Assembly (NCBI GenBank): GCA_944989445.1
Contig: CALYLW010001394.1
Location: 72,786-136,785, forward strand
Source of the DNA: Ampullaceana balthica
Lineage: Eukaryota; Mollusca; Gastropoda; Lymnaeidae
Direction: 5' to 3'
DNA length: 64,000 bases
Below, one piece after another: positions 12,359 through 23,400 of the stretch. The notes below the pieces were generated by a model that did no database searches, was not told the DNA's origin, and was given only the letters and a program-made list of their open reading frames with translations. Numbering within the stretch: position 1 is the stretch's first letter; each line of letters starts with the position of its first letter. Both the position numbers and the translations under genes were made by a program.

Positions 12359-12539
12359 AGTAAGGCAGGTCTGCAGTGATAGTTTCAGTGTTTGTGATTA
12401 AGACAGCTAAATTGTTTAATCTAGTCAAAACTAAGTGCTAATTATATATCATATATTAGCATTTGACAAAGTTCACCACTTAAGTGTACTAAAAAAACTT
12501 AGCTTCTTTTGAATCTCAGGCTCAGGTCCCTTACATCAT

Positions 12540-13076
12540 TGGGTCCAAGACTTCCTCTTGGGTAGAGAGCAAAATAATAATTAATGGATCTAAATCTGCA
12601 CCAATAAAGTTTAACTCAGGAGTTCCACAGGGAACTGTGCTAGATCCCTTACTCTTTTTAATTTATATAAATGATTTACCCAACAACATCTCAACAATGA
12701 CAAAAGTTAGGTAATTCGCTGATGATTGTATCATTGTGTAATCTATAGAACTATCAAATCAGATCAAGATAGCACAATCTTACAAAAAGACTTAGATGAA
12801 TTGAAAAAATGGGACACTAACTGGAGTATGTCTTTCCACCCAGAAAAGTTTCAACTGTTAAGAGTAACAAGAAAAAGAAACAAATAAATTCAAAATATTT
12901 CATTCATGTCAAAGAACTAACCCAAACTACAGATGCAAAATACTTAGGAGTACATGTAATAATAAATGAAAAATTACATTGTATCATGGAATCCCAATGT
13001 CAATGAAGTTATTAAAAAATCAAACAAAACCTTAGGCTATATATTTGTAAAACAAAATTTTAAAAATGTAATAGAG
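12540..13076 (+). pseudogene. Broken LINE-A reverse-transcriptase segment
   Basis: Non-LTR RT with recognisable SGVPQGT and F-A-D-D region. Disrupted by an in-frame stop before FADD (ggtaattcgctgat) and by indels. Confidence 0.8.
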
Positions 13077-13084
13077 ATTTAAAA

Positions 13085-13941
13085 TATTGATGGGACGATT
13101 AATCGGAATCGTATCGGAATATCCGGATTTTTCCAAAGAATTGGGAATCGGTATCGGAGCTGAATAATTCAGACCCGATTCCGATACCAAAACGATTTTT
13201 GCTGATATGAAAAAGAAAGCCGATCAACAAGAAATAAGCAACTCAAATGCTACAACCACAACAACAAAGGGTCAATTTTCAGTAGCAAGTATTAAAATTA
13301 GAACAGAAATATTAAGGTATCTAAGTATCTGACATTTAAAGTGATTGCAAACAATGAGAATCCTCTTAGTTGGTGGAAAGCGAACAAAGAAGAACTTCCA
13401 TGTTTGGCTCTCCTCTCAAAAAAGTATGTATGTGCTCCGCCTTCTTCAGTAGAGACAGAATTTTTAGTGCAGGTGGCAATATATAATATATATACTCACC
13501 AAAGAGAAACTGTTTAGAATCAACAACTGGAGAGACCCTTTGTTTTTTGCACTATAATTTGTGAGTGCTTCAATTTGTATATGATTAAATGCATATTCAT
13601 ACTACCAACTGAATGAACACTAAATGAAGTTTTTCTCATTAATATGGAATTATTTATATTATTTTGTACTCAATACTACATCTTTGTATTAGCAAAATGG
13701 AATTATTGATAGATGTGTTTATATAAAACCTTTCCAATACATTGTTATCTAGCATATTGTAAAGCTTCAATAGCAAGTTCATAAACTTTTCTAATCAATT
13801 CTTAAATTTTATATTAATTGAATAGGTTAATACCTGGGCACAGTAATACATATATGTAATAATGGCCAGGAATCGGAATCGTATCGGGATCATTGGGTAG
13901 AATCGGAATCGTTATAAAATTTTGGTATCGTCCCATCACTA
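13085..13941. mobile_element. hAT-like non-autonomous element (857 bp) in LINE-A
   Basis: Ends t(a)ttgatgggacgat and atcgtcccatcacta are inverted repeats, flanked by atttaaaa/atataaaa (7 of 8 bases). Repeated ggaatcgtatcgg motifs are near both ends. No transposase frame. A fragment with the same end occurs at about 26348. Confidence 0.82.
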
Positions 13942-14140
13942 ATATAAAACTGAAATGCTACCTCACTTTGGTGAGACCTGTACTAGAATACGCATCTTCT
14001 GTATGGGACCCATCCACCAAAAAAAAATTGATACAGTAGAACAAATTTTAAAAAAAGCTGCCAGATTTATTACTGGAGAATGTTCAAAACTGACAAAACT
14101 AAAGCCATTAGTTAAATCAATAAACTTTGAAACTCTAGAG

Positions 14141-16358
14141 CACATTCTAAAATATCGGTAGGGTGGCGGGCACCACCTATTTTTAATCGACAAACTCCTT
14201 CCATAACTTCTCATTTTCCCATAATTATTTTCTTATATTCATAATTTAGTAATGAATTAAAACACAAATGTTTCAAAATAATACAATTATTATTCAAATT
14301 GCGTAAACAAATAGAAATATATTTATAAAACGTAAACAAAAAAACACAAATACAAAGAAAACATTTTATAAAAAAATTTAATGACATTATGTCAATGTGA
14401 TCTTTGGGCATATCATTGGCCATTGCCTCATAATTAGGAGAGTACGATGATATTCCTGTTAGCAAACAATCGTAAAGATGCTCATCGATGAGCCGAGATA
14501 TATATTTTGATTTTATTAAGTTCATATTTGAAAACAATGATTCGCATAAATATATCGAACCGAAAAATGATTCAATTTTATATGTCGCTTTTTTCAAAAA
14601 TGGGAACTTTTCTCTGTCCCCTGTATTCCAAAAGTCCTCTGATATTAAGGAATTTAGCAAGATATCATTCTGAAGGTCCAAAATTTCGAACTCTAGTTCT
14701 TCTGTCTTACCTTGAACAAAATCTGCAATACATGTGGCCATTTCCATTACATTTATTTGGCACGTAAAAGGATTGATACATAAGGAAACGGTTGGCTCGA
14801 TATGTGTAAACTGCAAAAGTCTCTCTTCAAACTGTCTTTTTTTAACTCTTGAAGATGCTTAATAAATAATGACCCATTTAATTTATTGTTACCTAGCATT
14901 TTCTTTATGTGTGGGAAATGCACGAGAGAATATATCTGCAAATGTGATATCAACAAATCCAATTTAGCTTTAGATGACCTTACAGAGCGTATCATTTCAG
15001 CTATTTTTTTTGGTTTCCCTTGCAACTCCAAATTTAAAGACTTCAATTTTTCCATTATGTCTTTGAGAAATCCCAAATCAATCAACCAGCGAGAGTCAGT
15101 TAGTTCATCATAATTTTCCTTTTTATCGTTTATAAATGTTTTTATTTCTTCAATTAGACACAAATCATGTAAGAACATTTCCTTTACTGAGCCAACGTAC
15201 TTCAGTATGCAGAATAAGATCATGTTCTTTATCTTGATTATCTTCTAACAGGGCCTTGAAAAGTCGGTGTTGCTCCAATAGAAGTGATTATTTTACACGC
15301 TTTTATTTAAGTCACAATGTTTGTATGTTGTATCCATCCACCCTTCCTTCCATCCTTTTTTCAAAACTTGAAACGTAAAATTATACCACTTCTGATGGTC
15401 CTAGAGATTTAAAAATTTTACCACAGATAGATCTGGATGACAATGCATTGTATCAAAATTTCAGATCGATCGAATGTACCGTATTGAAATTATTGCACTT
15501 TTAGTTTTTAGTTTTTGTCTATATAAAATATTATCACTTGCGTCAATGAACCATGCCTCAATTCGTCCTAGAGGGATACAATTATTATAACTTTAAAAAG
15601 TACTATCAACATCAAGTCTTGCTGGCCGAAATATAAGCGTGATCGATTGCCGACATGGGGGTACGAGGTTCAATTTTCAGTTAGGGGAAAATGTTTTTTT
15701 TTGTATTATACATATTTAGTGCAATTTCTATATGTAAATAAAAGCGTGTCCTTTTTAAAAAAAGATTTTTTTACATTTAACTTATTTGTAACTATTTTCA
15801 TAACGTGTTCAATTGGCAAAATTTTACAACAGAGAGCTTCCTGGTGGATAATACAGTGGTAGGAAATAAAGTTGAAAATGATTCATCCTACTTGCAGATG
15901 GCAATAAATCCTTTGTTTTTACCTACCATTGCTGGTTCCCCATCGGTTGTTATTGCAGACAGCTTGTGCAAAGGCATATTTACTGACTTGGCGTATATTC
16001 TGAATGTATTGTAAATATCCCCACCCTTTGTCTGTCCTGCGTGTACAAGGAGTGATGTGCAAATAGCACTCCCAGTTCCTGGCTAGCGTGAAGTTTGCAG
16101 TCTGACTAGCAGCTAGACAAGTTGCGACAAGTACTGTCAGCAAAGGAACCACTCATGCATACAATATCGCAAACATACGAACGTATTTAATAAACGTAGG
16201 AACTCAAAACACTTAAAACTCTAACAAATAAATAAAAATAATTCACATTTTTAATTAATGTTTATGATAAAATTATATCTCTGTCGAATAGTGGCGGGCA
16301 CATTCGATTCGTTCCGCGGGTGCCATGGTGCCCGAGGGCACGGGGTTGGGAACCCCTG
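14141..16358 (-). mobile_element. hAT transposon remnant (2.2 kb) in LINE-A
   Basis: Right end ggttgggaacccctg is a classic hAT terminus. The flanks ctctagag/cactagag form an 8-bp target duplication with one mismatch, matching the uninterrupted LINE-A site at 62240. The left terminus is poorly conserved. The interior encodes a broken hAT transposase on the minus strand. Confidence 0.85.
14400..16030 (-). pseudogene. Decayed hAT-family transposase
   Basis: Read on the minus strand in order: AITTDGEPAMVGKNKGFIAI (about 15960-15890), then HRLFKALLED...LHTEVRWLSKG (about 15290-15195), then LKSLNLELQGKPKKIAEMI (about 15050), and the C-terminal dimerisation-type block ESFFGSIYLCESLFSNMNLI ... LIDEHL (about 14590-14480). 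These are hallmark hAT transposase blocks. Stops and frame changes separate them (ORF pieces 14753-15223 and 14211-14816), so no active enzyme is encoded. Confidence 0.85.
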
Positions 16359-16492
16359 CACTAGAGGATAGAAGAACCAAGAATAAAGTAGTAATTATAC
16401 ATAAAACAATTAATTATAATTTAGAAATACAAAACAAATTTAACTTAATACAACCCTCAGATAGACATAAGAATAAAAACACTTTTCTTATT

Positions 16493-17604
16493 TTTGTTCG
16501 TTCGTCCGTCGATACGACGAGGACCACTCTAGTCATCCGAGGGTTTTCTGTGCGTGCGCAGATGGCTGATTAGGCCGATCCTTGCACGAAAGGTTCGGGA
16601 ACAGAAGGGACAGGGGGCGAGTGCGACATCTCCTGGAGGGTTGACAGCATGGGCCTTTCGGGCTTGCCTCTTCTTTTCTGCGGCGGTAATCCGGTTTGCC
16701 TCACATGACCTGGCACCTTCGTGGACGGAAGAGCGCCAGGTGGATCGGTCCATTGCAGCTCGTTCCCACGTGTCTGGATTTATGGCAAACGCTTTCATTG
16801 AGGCTTTCAGTGTGTCTTTGAAGCGTTTCTTTTGCCCACCGTGGGACCGCTGGCCATACTGGAGCTCACCATAAAAGATTCTCTTTGGCAGTCTCTCGTC
16901 TGGCATTCGGACAACGTGCCCTGCCCAGCGAAGCTGGGACTGCATCAGGAGGGTGAAGATGCTGGGGAGACCTGCCTTGGTCAGTACCACTGTGTCTGGA
17001 ATTTTGTTCTGCCACTTTATGCCGAGAATCTTCCTGAGGCTTGTTATATGAAAGTGGTTCAGCTTTCTTGCATGGCGCTGATAAACAGTCCAAGTTTCAC
17101 AAGCATAAAGCAGTGTGGGGAGCACCACTGCCCTGTACACTTTCAGCTTGGTCTGGATGGTAATGCCTCTTCTGTTCCAGACATTAGGGTACAACCTGCC
17201 AAAAGTGGAGCTGGCTCTGGCAATTCTGACGTTCACTTCGTCATCGATGGTGACATTTTGAGACAGTGTGCTGCCTAGGTATGTGAACCGGTGCACTGTA
17301 TTGAGTCTCTGGCCGTTGACAGTGATGTTGGGCTCTACGTATGGTCTTCCAGGTGCAGGCTGATGGAGGACCTCAGTCTTCTTGGTGTTGATTGACAGAC
17401 CAAAGTTTGTGCAGGCACTGGAGAACAGGTTTACACTGCGTTGCATGTCGGCTTCTGAGACAGCGTTGAGGGCACAGTCATCAGCGAACAGCAGGTCTCT
17501 GATTATGTCTGTCATAACCTTGGTTTTTGCCTGGAGCCTCCGAAGGTTGAACAGCTTGCCATCTGTGCGGTATTTCAGGTTGACACCAACATCCTCGTCT
17601 CTGA
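16493..17604 (-). mobile_element. LINE-B copy 1, 5'-truncated, minus strand
   Basis: Flanked by an exact 12-bp duplication acttttcttatt (16481-16492 and 17605-17616). The 3' terminus reads, on the plus strand, gttcgttcgtccgtcgatac. It interrupts LINE-A at the position where uninterrupted LINE-A reads cttattccgtatgc (62388). Confidence 0.92.
16529..17515 (-). CDS. LINE-B reverse transcriptase C-terminal part (328 codons)
   Basis: Non-LTR RT starting just before the catalytic FADDCALN (RT motif Y/F-x-D-D), then the thumb region with [48 protein letters not shown], and a C-terminal C2H2-type finger [21 protein letters not shown] (about the last 30 residues). The N-terminal endonuclease and RT fingers are lost by 5' truncation, so it cannot transpose alone. 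I do not assign the clade. Confidence 0.88.
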   Translation of the reverse strand: MTDIIRDLLFADDCALNAVSEADMQRSVNLFSSACTNFGLSINTKKTEVLHQPAPGRPYVEPNITVNGQRLNTVHRFTYLGSTLSQNVTIDDEVNVRIARASSTFGRLYPNVWNRRGITIQTKLKVYRAVVLPTLLYACETWTVYQRHARKLNHFHITSLRKILGIKWQNKIPDTVVLTKAGLPSIFTLLMQSQLRWAGHVVRMPDERLPKRIFYGELQYGQRSHGGQKKRFKDTLKASMKAFAINPDTWERAAMDRSTWRSSVHEGARSCEANRITAAEKKRQARKAHAVNPPGDVALAPCPFCSRTFRARIGLISHLRTHRKPSDD

Positions 17605-17615
17605 ACTTTTCTTAT

Positions 17616-17814
17616 TACGTATGCAAAAACATACAAATTCTCATTCTTCCCGTCCAAAATTCGGGCGTGGAATGGGTCGCCTGAAGAAACCAGGAAAACC
17701 AACACTTTATCAACATTTAAAACTCTAAAAAATACTGCAGGACTAGACATAGATAAGCAAAGCATGCAATAATCTTCTGTATAGAAGGAGCGTCTGTAAC
17801 AGATAAGATAAGAT
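17616..17814 (+). pseudogene. LINE-A copy 1, 3' terminus after LINE-B
   Basis: Resumes with cttattacgtatgcaaaaac and continues through cttcccgtccaaaattcggg to the aatcttctgtatagaaggag tail and GATAA repeats, colinear with 62388-62594. Confidence 0.85.
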
Positions 17815-17899
17815 GTTTGGGTTGTGGTTGAATAAAAAAAGATGAATATTTAATTATAAATAGGCTAAATTATAAATAGTATCTTTTCTTATATAAAAA

Positions 17900-18584
17900 A
17901 ACTTTGGCAATCCTCTGAATCTCGGTCCCAAATTATTTTGTAGTGTGTGTTATCACATAGATATGCTTAGTTACTTATGGGAACATCTCAGTTATGACAA
18001 TTACATCATTATTGACACCAATTTGTTAATCAGTACATATCTCAGGTATTTTCATACATTTTTTATCACTAATCATGTGTTGCCGGGGACAACAGTCATC
18101 ACAGACGCTTGGCTAGGCTATCAGAATGTTGCTCACATAAACAATTGGCTCTATGATCACGCAGTTGTTGTGCACGCTCATCAGTTCGTTCATTCAGTAC
18201 ACAGGGAAATTCATACTTAAACTAAAACTATCGCAAGACTGTGGGTGCAAGCGAAACGTAAACTCCGGTATCAGAGTGGTACAAGACGTGCTCTGTTTGC
18301 TAGCTACTTTTCGGCCTTTCAGTGGTGCAACAGTCACAAACAGAAAGCTTTCAGTGGTGCAACAGTCACAAACAGAAAGCTTTCAGTGGTGCAACAGTCA
18401 CAAACAGAAAGCTTTGGGCATCTATTTGGGAATGCAGTGTGACAATTGGAATATTTAGTATTTGATGACAACAAATAATACTTTTTCTGTGTTTATCAAT
18501 AAATAACATACTTTGATTAACTATATACTTCCTCTTTTGAGTGCAAATAATTTGGGACCGGGATGTGGAGGATTGCTAAACCCT
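17900..18584 (+). mobile_element. Merlin/IS1016-like DNA transposon remnant
   Basis: Imperfect terminal inverted repeats: left ggcaatcctctgaatctcgg then tcccaaattatttt, right mirrored aaataatttgggaccgggat then gtggaggattgct. The transposase is readable inside: TVITDAWLGYQNV, VHAHQFVHSVHREIHT, then a stop, then QAKRKLRYQSGTRRALFASY in the next phase. These are ISXO2/Merlin DDE-type blocks. The N-terminal half is missing. Confidence 0.8.
17945..18442 (+). pseudogene. Broken Merlin-like transposase with internal tandem repeat
   Basis: ORF 17945-18220 holds TDAWLGYQNV and HSVHREIHT; the C-terminal block AKRKLRYQSGT lies in another frame from 18245. After SAFQWCNSHKQKAF the 32-bp coding segment is repeated three times (18317-18416). 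It is unlikely to be functional. Confidence 0.75.
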
Positions 18585-20061
18585 TCAATATTTATTATGT
18601 TAACTTCCCTGCCTTAACTTGTTACTGAATGATTTTAATGTTAGGGATAACCAACTATGCAGTAATTTCACTTCATTATATTAATATAAATTATTATATT
18701 GTATTATGAATAAGACTGAATAAGCCTAATGAATAAAAATAAGGGCTTGGAATTGGAAGCTAGATCTAACTAAACTTAAGCCAACTAGATTACAAAGACT
18801 GAGTGTCATTAAGGTTGACAATGCCAAGGGAAGGATGACTCAACGCTGATCTCATTTCAATTAATTTATCACTGATGATAGATAGATTGATGGATATGAA
18901 ATAAATATCAAGATTTACTCTCACAATCTTTTGCCACCTCAGATGAGCAGAGCTCATGCTCATTAAACTTATTTCTTTATTGCACATGTCACATATTAAA
19001 TGGTGAGTGTAGAAATATATTGTGTCCCTCTGGATCTTAGATATGCGAGAAGAAGTGTAAACCATCTGCTTTTAACCCCTTGCTAGTTTTAATTTAAGCA
19101 GAAAGATAAATTACTCTGCAAAAATTAGAATTTACCTTAATCAATCCTCAAATAAAGTAGCCACCAAAATAAGTACACATCAGAGATCATCTCACTGAAA
19201 GCAGTCACTTATTTATTTATATCCCAAACAACACTGTAAAGTTCTTTTACTTTTCAAGTCAAAAACCATCATCCACATGATTTATTTACACTGGTTTGCT
19301 TAAAGAATTAAAAAATAATACTTTGGTATTGAAGAGTTTACTTCACTGGTCACAAGGGCAACACAGCAAGGTAACCAGGAACTGGATAGTTGGATGTTAG
19401 GAGACAGTGGACGGTAATGTGCCAAATGTTGTCACCTCTGCTGTTTCTTTGGGAAGCTTGTTCTAGTCCCTGTTTGTCAGAGACCATTTCCTGTACTTTA
19501 ATGACATGGAGAGAATTGATAATCGACAATGTTGGCCAGTTCTGATAGTGGTTTGGGACAAAACAAGCTCTTGTGTGCCAGACTGCCTCCAACCTGTCCA
19601 GGCACTTCTGGGTATATGGTTCCTGGACTGAAGAAGTGTAATCGAAGTGGATAGACAAAGGATTTTTAGGTTTTCTCTTTCACAATGGTATTGTTAATCC
19701 TTAGGTTTCACCTGATTAGCTGAGCCCTGTTTGGGAACCGAAAATGTTTGTCATCTCATGTTATATAGACACTAAAAATCCCCTTACCCACTAAAAAGAA
19801 TGTAACAAGTAGTTCTAATTTGTGCTATATTTGTTGTTTTATCCTTTGCAGTGAATTTATGTTATCATCTTTAACCCACTAAGATTTACCTGATGTTTCT
19901 ACAGAATACAGGGTTTCATTGGTGTTTGGCAAAAAGATTCATTATTATCTGACAAATAGAAAATGGATTGAATAAATATTTGAGAAAGTACATTTAATCT
20001 ACAAAGCATAGATTAGCTTTAACAAAAATATCTTTAGAACTCTCCTTGAGATGTAATTCTT
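18585..20061. other. Unassigned sequence upstream of the first ADAM17 exon
   Basis: Either an upstream ADAM17 intron or intergenic DNA. I looked for a signal-peptide exon ending in phase 1 and found no convincing one. Confidence 0.5.
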
Positions 20062-20200
20062 CTAGAAGGCAGATTTTGTGAAGGTTTTAAATTAAGTCAC
20101 AGATTATGTGAAGGTTTTAAATTAAGTCACAGATTTTGTGAAGGTTTTAAATTAAGTCTCAGATTTTGTGAAGGTTTATAAATTAAGTCACAGATTAAAT
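20062..20200. repeat. 30-bp tandem repeat, 4 copies
   Basis: Unit core cagattttgtgaaggtttta; lies about 115 bp upstream of the exon 1 acceptor. Confidence 0.88.
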
Positions 20201-20315
20201 TTTTGTTATTAGTTTTAAATTGTCTTAAAGTAATTGAAAACAGTCATGTAGATGACCAAGCCATTTCTGACTTGTATAAGCTGTACATTCAAGTCATATG
20301 ACCATTTTTGACCAG

Positions 20316-20442
20316 GTGAACTTGCTGATCAGTTGCGATACTATGAGACTCTTGACCATCTGGACATTAAAGTCAGGCGGAAGAGGAGCACGGACAGCAA
20401 TGGCATTGATGAAAAATATGTTAGCTTCTCTGCATTTAATAG
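20316..20442 (+). CDS. ADAM17: ADAM17 exon 1 of window: prodomain
   Basis: Acceptor accag|GTGAA and donor AG|gtaaat. It enters with 2 nt of a split codon, has 41 whole codons (residues 1-41) and leaves in phase 2. It encodes [19 protein letters not shown] followed by a dibasic RRKRS stretch, matching the early prodomain of ADAM17, where a basic upstream processing site is known in the vertebrate enzyme. The preceding exon with the signal peptide is not recognisable in the 20 kb upstream. Confidence 0.88.
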
Positions 20443-23400
20443 GTAAATAATAAAAATAGCAATGATGTGAATCTATTATTAACTATAATTCTTTTACTCT
20501 TTACCAATATTTTCAATTAGCTATAATTTTTCATCATCTGCCATTTATAAATTAATTAAATTATTTTTGTATGCAGGGAATTCAACCTTGTCTTAAAGCC
20601 AGGCACTCATGTTATGACAGCTGATTTTTCAGCCAAGCTTGTCTATCCCGATGGTCAATCAACGCCTTTCTATGTAAACCCAAACGACTTTTTTTCAGGT
20701 CACGTGTCAGGTAACAAGAAAGTTATTTCTAGGATTTAAATTTATTTTTAAGAATTACAAATATTAATTCATGCGCATAATTTAACTTTAAAAAGTCAAT
20801 AAAATATGTTTTTAAAAATGAAAGTGCATTTTCATAAACATACCACTTAGACTATAAACTTTAATCTTAAATTCTTGACAATAGACCTGTGAGTCTTATT
20901 ATCAATTCTCTTATCTGATTGGTTCATGAATTTTACTTGATAGAGTTTTTCTCATTTAGCTCTTCAAAATGATACAATTTTATTTTAACTGGACATAAAA
21001 TATACAATAAATAAGTACAATTGCTAACATGATCCTTGTTTTTCTCACATTGCCTGCTGGGTAAATTTGAACTCTGATCCTCTAGGTGACGAGAGCATCA
21101 AGGCAGATGCTTACACAGAAGATGGGATTTGGGGTGCTAATGTCTATGATAAGGGGGATACCATCACTTTAGAGGTAAGTTTAATTCATTTAGTTTCTTT
21201 TTCAGTTCATACTACCAATTTTCAACATCTTCTTTTTTTTTCTTTCTTAAATTTGTATTGAACATTTATTTAAAATTAAAATAAAATTAAATTTACTATT
21301 TAATAAATGACTGTAACAATTTGACTTGCCCACTCCAGCCTGCATGGCGCCACCTACCACAGCCAAACAATCACACCATGATAGTCTACCGCCATTCAGA
21401 CATCAAGTGGGACAACATCTTTCCCAATTTAAACAAGAGCCAAAATCACACGTAAGCAAGTTGATTTTTTAGCTGTCTTGACCTGCTATCTTCCATATTG
21501 ATATCTACCATGCATTTCAGCGAGGAAGAAATTCACATAGCTATTTACTTTGATTCTTGCAAAATTTTGTTTGATGCACAAAGTACTTGAGTGGATTGCT
21601 TGTATCATTTCCCGAAATAACATCGAGTTTCAATGACCAAGGTTTCACATAGCATCATTCATTCAAACACAAAGGAATTGGTTTCAGAGTTAAGGTCTGT
21701 GGGACCATACGTCCTGAAGATGATCCTAGCTACACTCCGTACAGTGAAAAGGAGATCAGACAGATGGAAGAGATGATGAACAAGAGTAAGGGTATGTCCT
21801 GATATCAACTACAAGCTGGATTTTAAGCCTGTATCTACAAGATAATTTTTGTTTGAACATAAAGTTATAAAACAACTAATTAGTTGAAAACTAAATAAGA
21901 TCCTTAAAAATATATTGTTTATGACAATTCTGTTTCTTTTGCAAAGGAGAGAGTCAATATTTTTCAATCTAAAATGTCTACAACCATATATGAAAATTTA
22001 GCTGCTAATACTTTGTTTCTTGATTTTATATTTAAATTATTTTATGTACAAGACACACATGAGTGTGGTCAATGTTGTTCTGCTTTATCTACAGAGTCGA
22101 CTAGGCACAAGAGAGCAGGTCTTACACTGGATACATGCCACATCATTGCTGTGGCCGATTATACATTCTTCAATGGACTTGGTGGGGGATACCCTCATAG
22201 GACGGCCAACTACATTGTATGTCTCATGGTCATGTGTCTTATGTTACATTTGTCTTGTATATGTCATGGTCCTAACAAGGGCTGTCAATATTGTTGAAAA
22301 AAGTTGCCCGGGTAACCGTCCAAATTTTGAGCTGGTACCTGGGACCTGCTCAAAACGCAGCATAAATTTTGCCCACTATTAGCCTACTCCTTTGTTCATT
22401 ATGGAAATGCAAATATAGACGTAATGAATCAGCGAAGTAAAAAAGATGTCATTGAAATACTGCTTTACTACAGGGGTGTGAAAACAATGAGCCGTGGGGA
22501 ACCGAAGTGAAAAAAATAGTTGATGTGGGGGCTAAACAAAGTCTTTAAATATAAAGGACGGTAATCGTATGATGACCTGGCTAGTTATTTCTAGTTCATA
22601 GCTGTGCAACTGCTGTAATTAATCAAACGTTTCCGGGACTTGCCTCTACTGAGTGGACCCAGCCCACTTGCCTCTACTGAGTGGACCCAGCCCACTTGCC
22701 TCTACTGAGTGGACCCAGCCCACTTGCCTCTACTGAGTGGACCCAGCCCACTTGCCTCTACTGAGTGGACCCAGCCCACTTGCCTCTACTGAGTGGACCC
22801 AGCCCACTTGCCTCTACTGAGTGGACCCAGCCCACTTGCCTCTACTGAGTGGACCCAGCCCACTTGCCTCTACTGAGTGGACCCAGCCCACTTGCCTCTA
22901 CTGAGTGGACCCAGCCCACTTGCCTCTACTGAGTGGACCCAGCCCCCAGCTTTTATTTGTGTTATTACAGATCATTGAACAACTGACATTTTAAAAAAAC
23001 CCAATAATAGAAGAGTTGTTTCTTTTAAGCATGGTGGGTAAAGGAATGGGCATCGTGGGTAAAGGAATGGGCATCGTGGGTAAAGGAATGGAGGGAGGAG
23101 TGGGTGGGGGGGGGTAGATAAACAACATTGGCTCATCACAACTGGTAACTCATATTATTCGATGTATATCAAAGCCAAAGCAGATGTCATTTCTGTCATC
23201 TTCAGCCCTTCTTAATTCTTGGCGTGCAGTAATATTTTCCTTATTTTAATAATTCAAAGAACCAAATCCTTTTTGTGTTAAATGATTTTTGTTTCATGTT
23301 CAAAGAAAAAAGTTGTATCAAAATAAATTGTAGTTTTTCGGGAACGTATTTTATTTCCGGTTGACAGATGTTTCTTTTTAATTGTTTTCATGTTAAACAT

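Larger units (their letters stand above)
12531..17814 (+). mobile_element. LINE-A copy 1, 5'-truncated and split by three later insertions
   Basis: Begins acatcattgggtccaagact and ends with a (GATAA) tail at about 17800-17814. RT pieces match the intact frame at 61551 (VNSGVPQGT, FADDC with a stop just before it, CYLTLVRPVLEYASSVWDP). It is interrupted at 13085-13941 (hAT), 14141-16358 (hAT) and 16493-17604 (LINE-B), each with its own target duplication. Confidence 0.88.

Noticed and set aside
19350..19658. 102-codon minus-strand frame upstream of ADAM17
   Set aside because: No family resemblance recognised; ordinary length for chance in AT-rich DNA.
1..20315. Signal-peptide exon of ADAM17
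   Set aside because: No ATG frame with a hydrophobic leader and a phase-1 GT donor stood out; probably outside the window.
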